The notes: generated from the letters alone by a model not told the origin. A stretch of 64,000 nucleotides of DNA from Ianthella basta (GCA_964019415.1 OZ025874.1:1905012-1969011), one strand, 5' to 3'; positions 15,001 to 29,600 are shown, counted from the first letter of the stretch. Program-made: numbers and translations.

Positions 15001-18000
15001 GGGTAGTGTACTAGGGGGACACTACGTATTAAATGGGTAGTGTACTAGGGGGACACTACGTATTAAATGGGTAGTGTGCTAGGGGGACACTACGTATCAA
15101 ATGGGTAGTGTCCTAGGGGGACGCTACGCATTAAATGGGTAGTGTCCCAGGGGGAAACCACGTATTAAATGGGTAGTGTACTAGGGGGACACTATGTATT
15201 AAATGGGGAGTGTCCTAGGGGGACACAATGTATTAAATGTGTAGTGTCCTAAGGGGACACTACGTATTAAATGTGTAGTGTCCTAGGGGGACACTATGTA
15301 TTAAATGGGGAGTGTCCTAGGGGGACACAATGTATTAAATGAGTAGTGTCCTAAGGGGACGCTACGCATTAAATGGGTAGTGTCCTAGGGGGAAACCACG
15401 TATTAAATGGGTAGTGTACTAGGGGGACACTACGTATTAAATGGGGAGTGTCTTAGGGGGACACTATGTATTAAATTGGTAGTTTACTAGGGGGACACTA
15501 CGTATTAAATTGGTAGTGTACTAGGGGGACACTACGTATTAAATGGGGAGTGTACTAGGGGGACACCACGTATTTAATGTGTAGTGTCCTAAGGGGACAC
15601 TACGCATTAAATGTGTAGTGTACTAGGGGGACACAATGTATTAAATGGGGAGTGTCCTAGGGGGCACTATGTATTAAATGGGTAGTGTCCTAGGGACACT
15701 ATGTATTAAATGGGTAGTGTCCTAGGGGGACACTAAGTATTAAATGTGTAGTGTCCTAGGGGGACACTAAGTATTAAACGGGTAGTGTCCTAGGGGGACA
15801 CTATGTATTAAATGGGTCGTGTCCTAGGGGGACACTACGCATCAAATGGGTAGTGTCCTAGGGGGACACTACGTATTAAATGGGTAGTGTACTAGGGGGA
15901 CACTACGCATTAAATGGGTAGTGTACTAAGGGGACACTACGCATTAAATGGGTAGTGTACTAGGGGGACGCTACGCATTAAATGGGTAGCGTCCTAGGGG
16001 GTAACCACGTATTAAATGTGTAGTGTCCTAAGGGGACACTACGTATTAAATGGGGAGTGTCCTAGGGGGACACTATGTATTAAATGGGTAGTGTTCTAGG
16101 GGGACACTACGTATTAAATGGATAGTGTACTAGGGGGACACTACGTATTAAATGGGTAGTGTGCTAGGGGGACACTACGTATTAAATGGGTAGTGTCCTA
16201 GGGGGACGCTACGCATTAAATGGGTAGTGTCCCAGGGGGAAACCACGTATTAAATGGGTAGTGTACTAGGGGGACACTATGTATTAAATGGGGAGTGTCC
16301 TAGGGGGACACAATGTATTAAATGTGTAGTGTCCTAAGGGGACACTACGTATTAAATGTGTAGTGTCCTAGGGGGACACTATGTATTGAATGGGGAGTGT
16401 CCTAGGGGGACACAATGTATTAAATGAGTAGTGTCCTAAGGGGACGCTACGCATTAAATGGGTAGTGTCCTAGGGGAAACCACGTATTAAATGGGTAGTG
16501 TACTAGGGGGACACTACGTATTAAATGGGGAGTGTCCTAGGGGGACACTATGTATTAAATGGGTAGTGTACTAGGGGGACACTACGTATTAAATTGGTAG
16601 TTTACTAGGGGGACACTACGTATTAAATGGGGAGTGTACTAGGGGGACACCACGTATTTAATGTGTAGTGTCCTAAGGGGACACTACGCATTAAATGTGT
16701 AGTGTACTAGGGGGACACAATGTATTAAATGGGGAGTGTCCTAGGGGGACACTATGTATTAAATGGGTAGTGTCCTAGGGACACTATGTATTAAATGGGT
16801 AGTGTCCTAGGGGGACACTAAGTATTAAATGGGTCGTGTCCTAGGGGGACACTAAGTATTAAACGGGTAGTGTCCTAGGGGGACACTATGTATTAAATGG
16901 GTCGTGTCCTAGGGGGACACTACGCATCAAATGGGTAGTGTCCTAGGGGGACACTACGTATTAAATGGGTAGTGTCCTAGGGGGACACTACGCATTAAAT
17001 GGGTAGTGTACTAAGGGGACACTACGCATTAAATGGGTAGTGTACTAGGGGGACGCTACGCATTAAATGGGTAGCGTCCTAGGGGGTAACCACGTATTAA
17101 ATGTGTAGTGTCCTAAGGGGACACTACGTATTAAATGGGGAGTGTCCTAGGGGGACACTATGTATTAAATGGGTAGTGTTCTAGGGGGACACTACGTATT
17201 AAATGGGTAGTGTACTAGGGGGACACTACGTATTAAATGGGTAGTATACTAGGGGAACACCATGTATTAAATGTGTAGTGTCCTAAGGGGACACTACGAA
17301 TTAAATGTGTAGTGTCCTAGGGGGACACTATGTATTAAATGGGTAGTGTCCTAGGGACACTATGTATTAAATGGGTAGTGTACTAGGGGGACACTAAGTA
17401 TTAAATGTGTAGTGTCCTAGGGGGACACTATGTATTAAATGGGTAGTGTACTAGGGCGACGCTACGCATTAAATGGGTAGTGTACTAGGGGGACGCTACG
17501 CATTAAATGGGTAACGTCCTAGGGAGAAACCACGTATTAAATGTGTAGTGTCCTAAGGGGACACTATGCATTAAATGTGTAGTGTACTAGGGGGACACAA
17601 TGTATTAAATGGGGAGTGTCCTAGGGGGACACTACGTATTAAATGGGTAGTGTCCTAGGGACAGTATGTATTAAATGGGTAGTGTACTAGGGAAACACTA
17701 AGTATTAAATGTGTAGTGTCCTAGGGGGACACTATGTATTAAATGGGTCGTGTCCTAGGGGGACACTACGCATCAAATGGGTCGTGTCCTAGGGGGACAC
17801 TACGCATCAAATGGGTAGTGTCCTAGGGGGACACTACGCATTAAATGGGTAGTGTACTAGGGGGACGCTACGCATCAAATGGGTAGCGTCCTAGGGGGAA
17901 ACCACGTATTAAATGTGTAGTGTCCTAAGGGGACACTATGTATTAAATGGGGAGTGTCCTAGGGGGACACTGTGTATTAAATGGGTAGTGTACTAGGGGG

Positions 18001-18450
18001 ACACTACGTATTAAATGGGTAGTGTACTAGGGGGACACTACGTATTAAATGGGTAGTATACTAGGGGAACACCATGTATTAAATGTGTATTGTCCTAAGG
18101 GGACCCTACGCATTAAATGTGTAGTGTCCTAGGGGGACACTATGTATTAAATGGGTAGTGTCCTAGGGACACTATGTATTAAATGGGTAGTGTACTAGGG
18201 GGACACTAAGTATTAAATGTGTAGTGTCCTAGGGGGACACTATGTATTAAATGGGTCGTGTCCTAGGGGGACACTACGCATCAAATGGGTAGTGTCCTAG
18301 GGGGACACTACGCATTAAATGGGTAGTGTCCTAAGGGGACGCTACGCATTAAATGGGTAGTGTACTAGGGGGATGCTACACATTAAATGGGTAGCGTCCT
18401 AGGGGGAAACCACGTATTAAATGTGTAGTGTCCTAAGGGGACACTACGTA
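1..18450. repeat. 34-bp satellite array, left block
   Basis: Uninterrupted head-to-tail tandem array of a 34-bp monomer, consensus roughly GGGGGACACTACGTATT followed by AAATGGGTAGTGTACTA. Main variants are ACTA or CCTA before the G run, ACGTATT, ATGTATT, ACGCATT or AAGTATT in the middle, and an AAACCACG variant that usually follows a GTAGCGTCC monomer. Occasional 1-5 base indels shift the register. Each monomer carries stop codons, so no open frame of note exists on either strand. Higher-order copies are visible: marker monomers recur 2171 bp apart (5216 and 7387), 1323 bp apart (8711 and 10034), and 1874 then 1466 bp apart (11358, 13232, 14698). The array starts before base 1. A centromeric or other heterochromatic location is possible but not shown. 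Confidence 0.97.
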
Positions 18451-18454
18451 TTAA

Positions 18455-19414
18455 GGTAGTAGGTACGGCTAAAAGCTTTCTTTAGGGTACATTACTTTTG
18501 CCTATGCAACTCTCAAACCATAAATCCACCAATGATGATTGTTACAAATGTGATAAACAGGTAAATTTCCCATAATTTGGTGCCACTTGTTAATTGATCG
18601 GTGATTCCCTTATTGAGATAATCTAAGTGAAATTGAAAAATTATCACCTTGATTGAAGTCAAGCAACTCCAGGGAAATTCGATCTTCTTCTACCCCCAAA
18701 GGCTGAGATGGACCAAACCTGGGATATACAATCTATAGACATGTGTGCACAAACCTATGGCAGCGATTTACTAGTTTCCATCTCGTTGTGGAGTTATTCG
18801 CTATCCCTTTTTAACTTACGAAATTTGCGATAACTCGATCACAGAAACGATTTTCCGTAATCGCTGCCATAGGAATCTGCCCACCGTAATGCTGTACACG
18901 ATGAAGCAAATCGCGTTTGGATCGGTTGTAACGCTTCAGACTAGATAGCTCTGCAACACCTTTAGAACGCACAGTGGTATGCCAGTGTAAGTGCCATTGA
19001 AACTTTTCGTACTCGCTACCTAACCCAACGCTAGGAACAACCTTTATAACGCAGAATCCAGTAACTTTCAAGCTTTGCAAGTGGAACGACCGCCCACAAG
19101 AGGCCGAAGCCTGCTATACTTCCCTCGCCGTTGATTTGGAAGGCCAAATAGTTGTGGTTTCACACCTCATTTCACACCTGTCACCTTCCGTACCGTACGT
19201 ATAAACATCCCTGCTGCCAACAGTCAGCAATTACAATTCAGACCATTAACACTTAGAGTTTGCCACAAATCGCCGAATTTTCATTCTTTCATAACTTGTG
19301 ACAGCGTGAAAGTACAGACTTGGAACTTTCAGTTAAGACTTCTGATGATGAAGATAACTCAACTATTAAAAATGAAGGCCAACTGATTTGGTCACTTTAG
19401 CCGTACCTACTACC
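18455..19414. mobile_element. Non-autonomous TIR transposon with TTAA target duplication
   Basis: A 960-bp non-satellite block inserted into one satellite monomer. Its ends are a perfect 19-bp inverted repeat, GGTAGTAGGTACGGCTAAA, and it is flanked by TTAA at 18451-18454 and 19415-19418. Removing the element and one TTAA restores an ordinary monomer. TTAA duplication is typical of piggyBac-like elements and some other superfamilies; the GGTAG terminus is not the usual piggyBac CCC start, so the superfamily is open. Inside is a second perfect 15-bp inverted repeat, CCTATGGCAGCGATT (18754-18768 and 18859-18873). The only open frame, 89 codons on the minus strand at 18811-19080, resembles nothing I recognise, and no transposase is visible, so it must be mobilised in trans if at all. 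Confidence 0.9.
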
Positions 19415-19418
19415 TTAA

Positions 19419-22400
19419 ATGGGGAGTGTCCTAGGGGGACACTACGTATTAAATGGGTAGTGTACTAGGGGGACACTATGTATTAAATGGGTAGTGTACT
19501 AGGGGGACAATACGTATTAAATGGGTAGTGTACTAAGGGGACGCTACGCATTAAATGGGTAGTGTCCTAGGGGGAAACCACGTATTAAATGGGTAGTGTA
19601 CTAGGGGGACACTACGTATTAAATGGGTAGTGTACTAGGGGGACACTATGTATTAAATGGGTAGTGTACTAGGGGGAAAATACGTATTAAATGGGCAGTG
19701 TACTAAGGTGACGCTACGCATTAAATGGGTAGTGTCCTAGGGGGAAACCACGTATTAAATGGGTAGTGTCCTAGGGGGACACTACGTATTAAATGGGTAG
19801 TGTACTAGGGGGACACTATGTATTAAATGGGTAGTGTACTAGGGGGACACTACGTATTAAATGGGTAGTATACTAGGGGAACACCATGTATTAAATGTGT
19901 AGTGTCCTAAGGGGACACTACGCATTAAATGTGTAGTGTACTAAGGGGACACAATGTATTAAATGGGGAGTGTCCTAGGGATACTATGTATTAAATGGGT
20001 AGTGTACTAGGAGGACACTAAGTATTAAATGTGTAGTGTCCTAGGGGGACACTATGTATTAAATGGGTCATGTCCTAAGGGGACACTACGCATCAAATGG
20101 GTAGTGTCCTAGGGGGACACTATGCATCAAATGTGTAGTGTCCTAAGGGGACACTATGTATTAAATGGGTAGTGTCCTAGGGGGACACTACGCATTAAAT
20201 GTGTAGTGTACTAGGGGGACACAATGTTTTAAATGGGGAGTGTCCTAGGGGGACACTATGTATTAAATGGGTAGTGTCTTAGGGACACTATGTATTAAAT
20301 GGGTAGTGTACTAGGGGGACACTACGTAGTAAATGGATAGTGCACTAGGGGGACACTATGTATTAAATGGGTTGTGTCCTAGGGGGACACTACGCATCAA
20401 ATGGGTAGTGTCCTAGAAAGACACTACGTATTAAATGGGTAGTGTCCTAGGGGGACGCTACGCATTAAATGGGTAGTGTCCTAAGGGGACGCTACGCATT
20501 AAATGGGTAGTGTACTAAGGGGATGCTACGCATTAAATGGGTAGCGTCCTAGGGGGAAACCACGTATTAAATGTGTAGTGTACTAGGGGGACACTATGTA
20601 TTAAATGGGTAGTGTACTAGGGGGACTCTACGTATTAAATGGGTAGTGTACTAGGGGGACACTATGTATTAAATGGGTAGTGTACTAGGGGGACACTACG
20701 TATTAAATGGGTAGTGTCCTAGGGGGACGCTACGCATTAAATGGGTAGTGTTCCAGGGGGAAACCACGTATTAAATGTGTAGTGTACTAGGGAAACACTA
20801 TGTATTAAATGGGGAGTGTCCTAGGGGGACACAATGTATTAAATGTGTAGTGTCCTAAGGGGACACTACGTATTAAATGTGTAGTGTCCTAGGGGGACAC
20901 TATGTATTAAATGGGGAGTGTCCTAGGGGGACACAATGTATTAAATGTGTAGTGTCCTAAGGGGACGCTACGCATTAAATGGGTAGTGTCCTAGGGGGAA
21001 ACCACGTATTAAATGGGTAGTGTACTAGGGGGACACTACGTATTAAATGGGGAGTGTCCTAGGGGGACACTATGTATTAAATGGGTAGTGTACTAGGGGG
21101 ACACTACGTATTAAATTGGTAGTGTACTAGGGGGACACTACGTATTAAATGGGTAGTGTCCTAAGGGGACACTACGCATTAAATGGGTAGTGTCCTAGGG
21201 GGACACTACGTATTAAATGGGGAGTGTCCTAGAGGGACACTATGTATTAAATGGGTAGTGTACTAGGGGGACACTATGTATTAAATGTGTAGTGTACTAG
21301 GGGGACACAATGTATTAAATGGGTAGTGTACTAGGGGGACACTAAGTATTAAATGGGTAGTGTCCTAGGGGGACACTAAGTATTAAACGGGTAGTGTCCT
21401 AGGGGGACACTATGTATTAAATGGGTCGTGTCCTAGGGTGACACTACGCATCAAATGGGTAGTGTCCTAGGGGGACACTACGTATTAAATGGGTAGTGTC
21501 CTAGGGGGACACTACGCATTAAATGGGTAGTGTACTAGGGGGACGCTACGCATTAAATGGGTAGCGTCCTAGGGGGAAACCACGTATTAAATGTGTAGTG
21601 TCCTAAGGGGACACTACGTATTAAATGGGGAGTGTCCTAGGGGGACACTATGTATTAAATGGGTAGTGTTCTAGGGGGACACTACGTATTAAATGGGTAG
21701 TGTACTAGGGGGACACTACGTATTAAATGGGTAGTATACTAGGGGAACACCATGTATTAAATGTGTAGTGTCCTAAGGGGACACTACAAATTATATGTGT
21801 AGTGTCCTAGGGGGACACTATGTATTAAATGGGTAGTGTCCTAGGGACACTATGTATTAAATGGGTAGTGTACTAGGGGGACACTAAGTATTAAATGTGT
21901 AGTGTCCTAGGGGGACACTATGTATTAAATGGGTAGTGTACTAGGGCGACGCTACGCATTAAATGGGTAGTGTACTAGGGGGACGCTACGCATTAAATGG
22001 GTAACGTCCTAGGGGGAAACCACGTATTAAATGTGTAGTGTCCTAAGGGGACACTACGTATTAAATGGGGAGTGTCCTAGGGGGACACTACGTATTAAAT
22101 GGGTAGTGTACTAGGGGGACACTACGTATTAAATGGGTAGTGTACTAGGGGGACAATACGTATTGAATGGGTAGTGTACTAAGGGGACGCTACGCATTAA
22201 ATGGGTAGTGTCCTAAGGGGAAACCACGTATTAAATGGGTAGTGTCCTAGGGAAACACTACGTATTAAATGGGTAGTGTACTAGGGGGACACTATGTATT
22301 AAATGGGTAGTGTACTAGGGGGACACTACGTATTAAATGGGTAGTATACTAGGGGAACACCATGTATTAAATGGGTTGTGTCCTAAGGGGACACTACGCA

Positions 22401-25400
22401 TTAAATGGGTAGTGTACTAGGGAGACACAATGTATTAAATGGGGAGTGTCCTAGGGGGACACTACGTAGTAAATGGATAGTGCACTAGGGGGACACTATG
22501 TATTAAATGGGTTGTGTCCTAGGGGGACACTACGCATTAAATGGGTAGTGTCCTAGAAAGACACTACGTATTAAATGGGTAGTGTCCTAGGGGGACGCTA
22601 CGCATTAAATGGGTAGTGTCCTAAGGGGACGCTACGCATTAAATGGGTAGTGTACTAAGGGGATGCTACGCATTAAATGGGTAGCGTCCTAGGGGGAAAC
22701 CACGTATTAAATGTGTAGTGTACTAGGGGGACACTATGTATTAAATGGGTAGTGTACTAGGGGGACTCTACGTATTAAATGGGTAGTGTACTAGGGGGAC
22801 ACTATGTATTAAATGGGTAGTGTACTAGGGGGACACTACGTATTAAATGGGTAGTGTCCTAGGGGGACGCTACGCATTAAATGGGTAGTGTTCCAGGGGG
22901 AAACCACGTATTAAATGGGTAGTGTACTAGGGAAACACTATGTATTAAATGGGGAGTGTCCTAGGGGGACACAATGTATTAAATGTGTAGTGTCCTAAGG
23001 GGACACTACGTATTAAATGTGTAGTGTCCTAGGGGGACACTATGTATTAAATGGGGAGTGTCCTAGGGGGACACAATGTATTAAATGTGTAGTGTCCTAA
23101 GGGGACGCTACGCATTAAATGGGTAGTGTCCTAGGGGGAAACCACGTATTAAATGGGTAGTGTACTAGGGGGACACTACGTATTAAATGGGGAGTGTCCT
23201 AGGGGGACACTATGTATTAAATGGGTAGTGTACTAGGGGGACACTACGTATTAAATTGGTAGTGTACTAGGGGGACACTACGTATTAAATGGGTAGTGTC
23301 CTAAGGGGACACTACGCATTAAATGGGTAGTGTCCTAGGGGGACACTACGTATTAAATGGGGAGTGTCCTAGAGGGACACTATGTATTAAATGGGTAGTG
23401 TACTAGGGGGACACTATGTATTAAATGTGTAGTGCACTAGGGGGACACAATGTATTAAATGGGTAGTGTACTAGGGGGACACTAAGTATTAAATGGGTAG
23501 TGTCCTAGGGGGACACTAAGTATTAAACGGGTAGTGTCCTAGGGGGACACTATGTATTAAATGGGTCGTGTCCTAGGGTGACACTACGCATCAAATGGGT
23601 AGTGTCCTAGGGGGACACTACGTATTAAATGGGTAGTGTCCTAGGGGGACACTACGCATTAAATGGGTAGTGTACTAGGGGGACACTACGCATTAAATGG
23701 GTAGCGTCCTAGGGGGAAACCACATATTAAATGTGTAGTGTCCTAAGGGGACACTACGTATTAAATGGGGAGTGTCCTAGGGGGACACTATGTATTAAAT
23801 GGGTAGTGTTCTAGGGGGACACTACGTATTAAATGGGTAGTGTACTAGGGGGACACTACGTATTAAATGGGTAGTATACTAGGGGAACACCATGTATTAA
23901 ATGTGTAGTGTCCTAAGGGGACACTACAAATTATATGTGTAGTGTCCTAGGGGGACACTATGTATTAAATGGGTAGTGTCCTAGGGACACTATGTATTAA
24001 ATGGGTAGTGTACTAGGGGGACACTAAGTATTAGATGTGTAGTGTCCTAGGGGGACACTATGTATTAAATGGGTAGTGTACTAGGGCGACGCTACGCATT
24101 AAATGGGTAGTGTACTAGGGGGACGCTACGCATTAAATGGGTAACGTCCTAGGGGGAAACCACGTATTAAATATGTAGTGTCCTAAGGGGACACTACGTA
24201 TTAAATGGGGAGTGTCCTAGGGGGACACTACGTATTAAATGGGTAGTGTACTAGGGGGACACTACGTATTAAATGGGTAGTGTACTAGGGGGACAATACG
24301 TATTGAATGGGTAGTGTACTAAGGGGACGCTACGCATTAAATGGGTAGTGTCCTAGGGGGAAACCACGTATTAAATGGGTAGTGTCCTAGGGAAACACTA
24401 CGTATTAAATGGGTAGTGTACTAGGGGGACACTATGTATTAAATGGGTAGTGTACTAGGGGGACACTACGTATTAAATGGGTAGTATACTAGGGGAACAC
24501 CATGTATTAAATGTGTAGTGTCCTAAGGGGACACTACGCATTAAATGGGTAGTGTACTAGGGAGACACAATGTATTAAATGGGGAGTGTCCTAGGGGGAC
24601 ACTATGTATTAAATGGGTAGTGTCCTAGGGACACTATGTATTAAATGTGTAGTGTACTAGGGGGACACTAAGTATTAAATGTGTAGTGTCCTAGGGGGAC
24701 ACTATGCATTAAATGGGTCGTGTCCTAGGGGGACACTACGCATCAAATGGGTCGTGTCCTAGGGGGACACTACGCATCAAATGGGTAGTGTCCTAGGGGG
24801 ACACTACGCATTAAATGGGTAGTATACTAAGGGGACGCTACGCATCAAATGGGTAGCGTCCTAGGGGGAAACCACGTATTAAATGTGTAGTGTCCTAAGG
24901 GGACACTACGTATTAAATGGGGAGTGTCCTAGGGGGACACTGTGTATTAAATGGGTAGTGTACTAGGGGGACACTACGTATTAAATGGGTAGTGTACTAG
25001 GGGGACACTACGTATTAAATGGGTAGTATACTGGGGGAACACCATGTATTAAATGTGTAGTGTCCTAAGGGGACACTACGCATTAAATGTGTAGTGTCCT
25101 AGGGGGACACTATGTATTAAATGGGTAGTGTCCTAGGGACACTATGTATTAAATGGGTAGTGTACTAGGGGGACACTAAGTATTAAATGTGGAGTGTCCT
25201 AGGGGGACACTATGTATTAAATGGGTCGTGTCCTAAGGGGACACTACGCATCAAATGGGTAGTGTCCTAGGGGGACACTACGCATTTAATGGGTAGTGTC
25301 CTAAGGGGACGCTACGCATTAAATGGGTAGTGTACTAGGGGGACGCTACGCATTAAATGGGTAGCGTCCTAGGGGGAAACCATGTATTAAATGTGTAGTG

Positions 25401-26416
25401 TCCTAAGGGGACACTATGTATTAAATGGGGAGTGTCCTAGGGGGACACTACGTATTAAATGGGTAGTGTACTAGGGGGACACTATGTATTAAATGGGTAG
25501 TGTACTAGGGGGACAATACGTATTAAATGGGTAGTGTACTAAGGGGACGCTACGCATTAAATGGGTAGTGTCCTAGGGGGAAACCACGTATTAAATGGGT
25601 AGTGTCCTAGGGGGACACTACGTATTAAATGGGTAGTGTCCTAGGGGGACACTACGTATTAAATGGGTAGTGTACTAGGGGGACACTATGTATTAAATGG
25701 GTAGTGTACTAGGGGGACACTACGTATTAAATGGGTAGTGTCCTAGGGGGACACTACGTATTAAATGGGTAGTGTACTAGGGGGACACTATGAATTAAAT
25801 GGGTAGTGTACTAGGGGGACAATACATATTAAATGGGTAGTGTACTAAGGGGACGCTACGCATTAAATGGGTAGTGTCCTAGGGGGAAACCACGTATTAA
25901 ATGGGTAGTGTCCTAGGGGGACACTACGTATTAAATGGGTAGTGTACTAGGGGGACACTATGTATTAAATGGGTAGTGTACTAGGGGGACACTACGTATT
26001 AAATGGGTAGTATACTAGGGGAACACCATGTATTAAATGTGTAGTGTCCTAAGGGGACACTACGTATTAAATGTGTAGTGTACTACGGGACACAATGTAT
26101 TAAATGGGGAGTGTCCTAGGGACACTATGTATTAAATGGGTAGTGTACTACGGGGACACTAAGTATTAAATGTGTAGTGTCCTAGGGGGACACTATGTAT
26201 TAAATGGGTCGTGTCCTAGGGGGACACTATGCCTCAAATGGGTAGTGTCCTAGGGGGACACTACGCATTAAATGGGTAGTGTACTAAGGGGACAATACGT
26301 ATTAAATGGGTAGTGTACTAAGGGGACGCTACGCATTAAATGGGTAGTGTCCTAGGGGGAAACCACGTATTAAATGGGTAGTGTCCTAGGGGGACACTAC
26401 GTATTCAATGGGTACT
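19419..26416. repeat. 34-bp satellite array, middle block
   Basis: Same monomer family continuing directly from the transposon target. A higher-order unit of 2140 bp is clear: the rare TCCTAGAAAG monomer at 20411 recurs at 22551, and the AGAGGGACAC monomer at 21231 recurs at 23371. The two copies differ by only scattered substitutions, so this amplification is recent. 2140 bp is close to 63 monomers. Confidence 0.96.
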
Positions 26417-26616
26417 GTACATTGGGAGGAGGAGTGAATGTGTTATGAGAGTAATGATTTAGTCCATCTGGAGTCTGGATTCCACAACAGCAACATCAGG
26501 AGTGCTGTCGTGGAGTGCGCGGCCTGTTGACGATCTTGTCTCCTGAATGCACATCACTGCTGATCGTAGCAGACTGAAGTTCAGCCTGGCCCGCAGCCAG
26601 CCAATGGTTGTGCACG
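26417..26616. other. Non-satellite island within the satellite
   Basis: About 200 bp of unrelated, more GC-rich sequence between two satellite blocks, beginning near ATTGGGAGGAGGAG and ending near GGTTGTGCACG. I see no inverted termini, no convincing target duplication, no open frame and no match to other sequence in the window. It could be an inserted fragment, a capture during array rearrangement, or an old element eroded at its ends. Confidence 0.7.
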
Positions 26617-29600
26617 TTACGCATTAAATGGGCAGTGTCCTAAGGGGACACTACGCATTAAATGGGTAGTGTCCTAAGGGGACACTACGCATTAAATGGG
26701 TAGTGTCCTAAGGGGACACTATGTATTAAATGGGTAGTGTGCTAGGGGGACACTACGTATTAAATGGGTAGTGTACTAGGGGGACACTAAGTATTAAATG
26801 TGTAGTGTCCTAGGGGGACACTAAGTATTAAACGGGTAGTGTCCTAGGGGGACACTATGTATTAAATGGGTCGTGTCCTAGGGGGACACTACGTATTAAA
26901 TGGGTAGTGTCCTAGGGGGACACTACGCATTAAATGGGTAGTGTACTAAGGGGACACTACGCATTAAATGGGTAGTGTACTAGGGGGACGCTACGCATTA
27001 AATGGGTAGCGTCCTAGGGGGTAACCACGTATTAAATGTGTAGTGTCCTAAGGGGACACTACGTATTAAATGGGTAGTGTCCTAGGGGGACACTATGTAT
27101 TAAATGGGTAGTGTTCTAGGGGGACACTACGTATTAAATGGGTAGTGTACTAGGGGGACACTACGTATTAAATGGGTAGTGTGCTAGGGGGACACTACGT
27201 ATTAAATGGGTAGTGTCCTAGGGGGACGCTACGCATTAAATGGGTAGTGTCCCAGGGGGAAACCACGTATTAAATGGGTAGTGTACTAGGGGGACACTAT
27301 GTATTAAATGGGGAGTGTCCTAGGGGGACACAATGTATTAAATGTGTAGTGTCCTAAGGGGACACTACGTATTAAATGTGTAGTGTCCTAGGGGGACACT
27401 ATGTATTGAATAGGGAGTGTCCTAGGGGGACACAATGTATTAAATGAGTAGTGTCCTAAGGGGACGCTACGCATTAAATGGGTAGTGTCCTAGGGGAAAC
27501 CACGTATTAAATGGGTAGTGTACTAGGGGGACACTACGTATTAAATGGGGAGTGTCCTAGGGGGACACTATGTATTAAATGGGTAGTGTACTAGGGGGAC
27601 ACTACGTATTAAATTGGTAGTTTACTAGGGGGACACTACGTATTAAATGGGGAGTGTACTAGGGGGACACCACGTATTTAATGTGTAGTGTCCTAAGGGG
27701 ACACTACGCATTAAATGTGTAGTGTACTAGGGGGACACAATGTATTAAATGGGGAGTGTCCTAGGGGGACACTATGTATTAAATGGGTAGTGTCCTAGGG
27801 ACACTATGTATTAAATGGGTAGTGTCCTAGGGGGACACTAAGTATTAAATGTGTAGTGTCCTAGGGGGACACTAAGTATTAAACGGGTAGTGTCCTAGGG
27901 GGACACTATGTATTAAATGGGTCGTGTCCTAGGGGGACACTACGCATCAAATGGGTAGTGTCCTAGGGGGACACTACGTATTAAATGGGTAGTGTCCTAG
28001 GGGGACACTACGCATTAAATGGGTAGTGTACTAAGGGGACACTACGCATTAAATGGGTAGTGTACTAGGGGGACACTACGTATTAAATGGGTAGTGTACT
28101 AGGGGGACACTACGTATTAAATGTGTAGTGTCCTAGGGGGACACTATGTATTAAATGGGTAGTGTACAAGGGGGACACCACATATTAAATGTGTAGTGTC
28201 CTAAGGGGACACCACATATTAAATGTGTAGTGTCCTAAGGGGACACTACACATTAAATGGGTAGTGTACTAGGGGGACACTATGTATTAAATGGGTAGTG
28301 TCCTAGGGGGTCACTATGTATTAAATGGGTAGTGTACTAGGGGGACACTATGTATTAAATGGGTAGTGTCCTAGGGGGACACTACGTATTAAATGTGTAG
28401 TGTCCTAAGGGGACACTACACATTAAATGGGTAGTGTACTAGGGGGACACTATGTATTAAATGGGTAGTGTCCTAGGGGGACACTATGTATTAAATGGGT
28501 AGGGTCCTAGGGGGACACTATGTATTAAATGGGTAGTGTCCTAGGGGGACACTATGTATTAAATGTGTAGTGTCCTAGGGGGACACTATGTATTAAATGT
28601 GTAGTGTCCTAAGGGGACACTACGTATTAAATGTGTAGTGTCCTAGGGGGACACTATGTATTGAATGGGGAGTGTCCTAGGGGGACACAATGTATTAAAT
28701 GAGTAGTGTCCTAAGGGGACGCTACGCATTAAATGGGTAGTGTCCTAGGGGAAACCACGTATTAAATGGGTAGTGTACTAGGGGGACACTACGTATTAAA
28801 TGGGGAGTGTCCTAGGGGGACACTATGTATTAAATGGGTAGTGTACTAGGGGGACACTACGTATTAAATTGGTAGTTTACTAGGGGGACACTACGTATTA
28901 AATGGGGAGTGTACTAGGGGGACACCACGTATTTAATGTGTAGTGTCCTAAGGGGACACTACGCATTAAATGTGTAGTGTACTAGGGGGACACAATGTAT
29001 TAAATGGGGAGTGTCCTAGGGGGACACTATGTATTAAATGGGTAGTGTCCTAGGGACACTATGTATTAAATGGGTAGTGTCCTAGGGGGACACTAAGTAT
29101 TAAATGTGTAGTGTCCTAGGGGGACACTAAGTATTAAACGGGTAGTGTCCTAGGGGGACACTATGTATTAAATGGGTCGTGTCCTAGGGGGACACTACGC
29201 ATCAAATGGGTAGTGTCCTAGGGGGACACTACGTATTAAATGGGTAGTGTCCTAGGGGGACACTACGCATTAAATGGGTAGTGTACTAAGGGGACACTAC
29301 GCATTAAATGGGTAGTGTACTAGGGGGACACTACGTATTAAATGGGTAGTGTACTAGGGGGACACTACGTATTAAATGTGTAGTGTCCTAGGGGGACACT
29401 ATGTATTAAATGGGTAGTGTACAAGGGGGACACCACATATTAAATGTGTAGTGTCCTAAGGGGACACCACATATTAAATGTGTAGTGTCCTAAGGGGACA
29501 CTACACATTAAATGGGTAGTGTACTAGGGGGACACTATGTATTAAATGGGTAGTGTCCTAGGGGGTCACTATGTATTAAATGGGTAGTGTACTAGGGGGA

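Noticed and set aside
18811-19080. 89-residue frame as a transposase
   Set aside because: Too short and without a catalytic motif; kept only as a note under the transposon.
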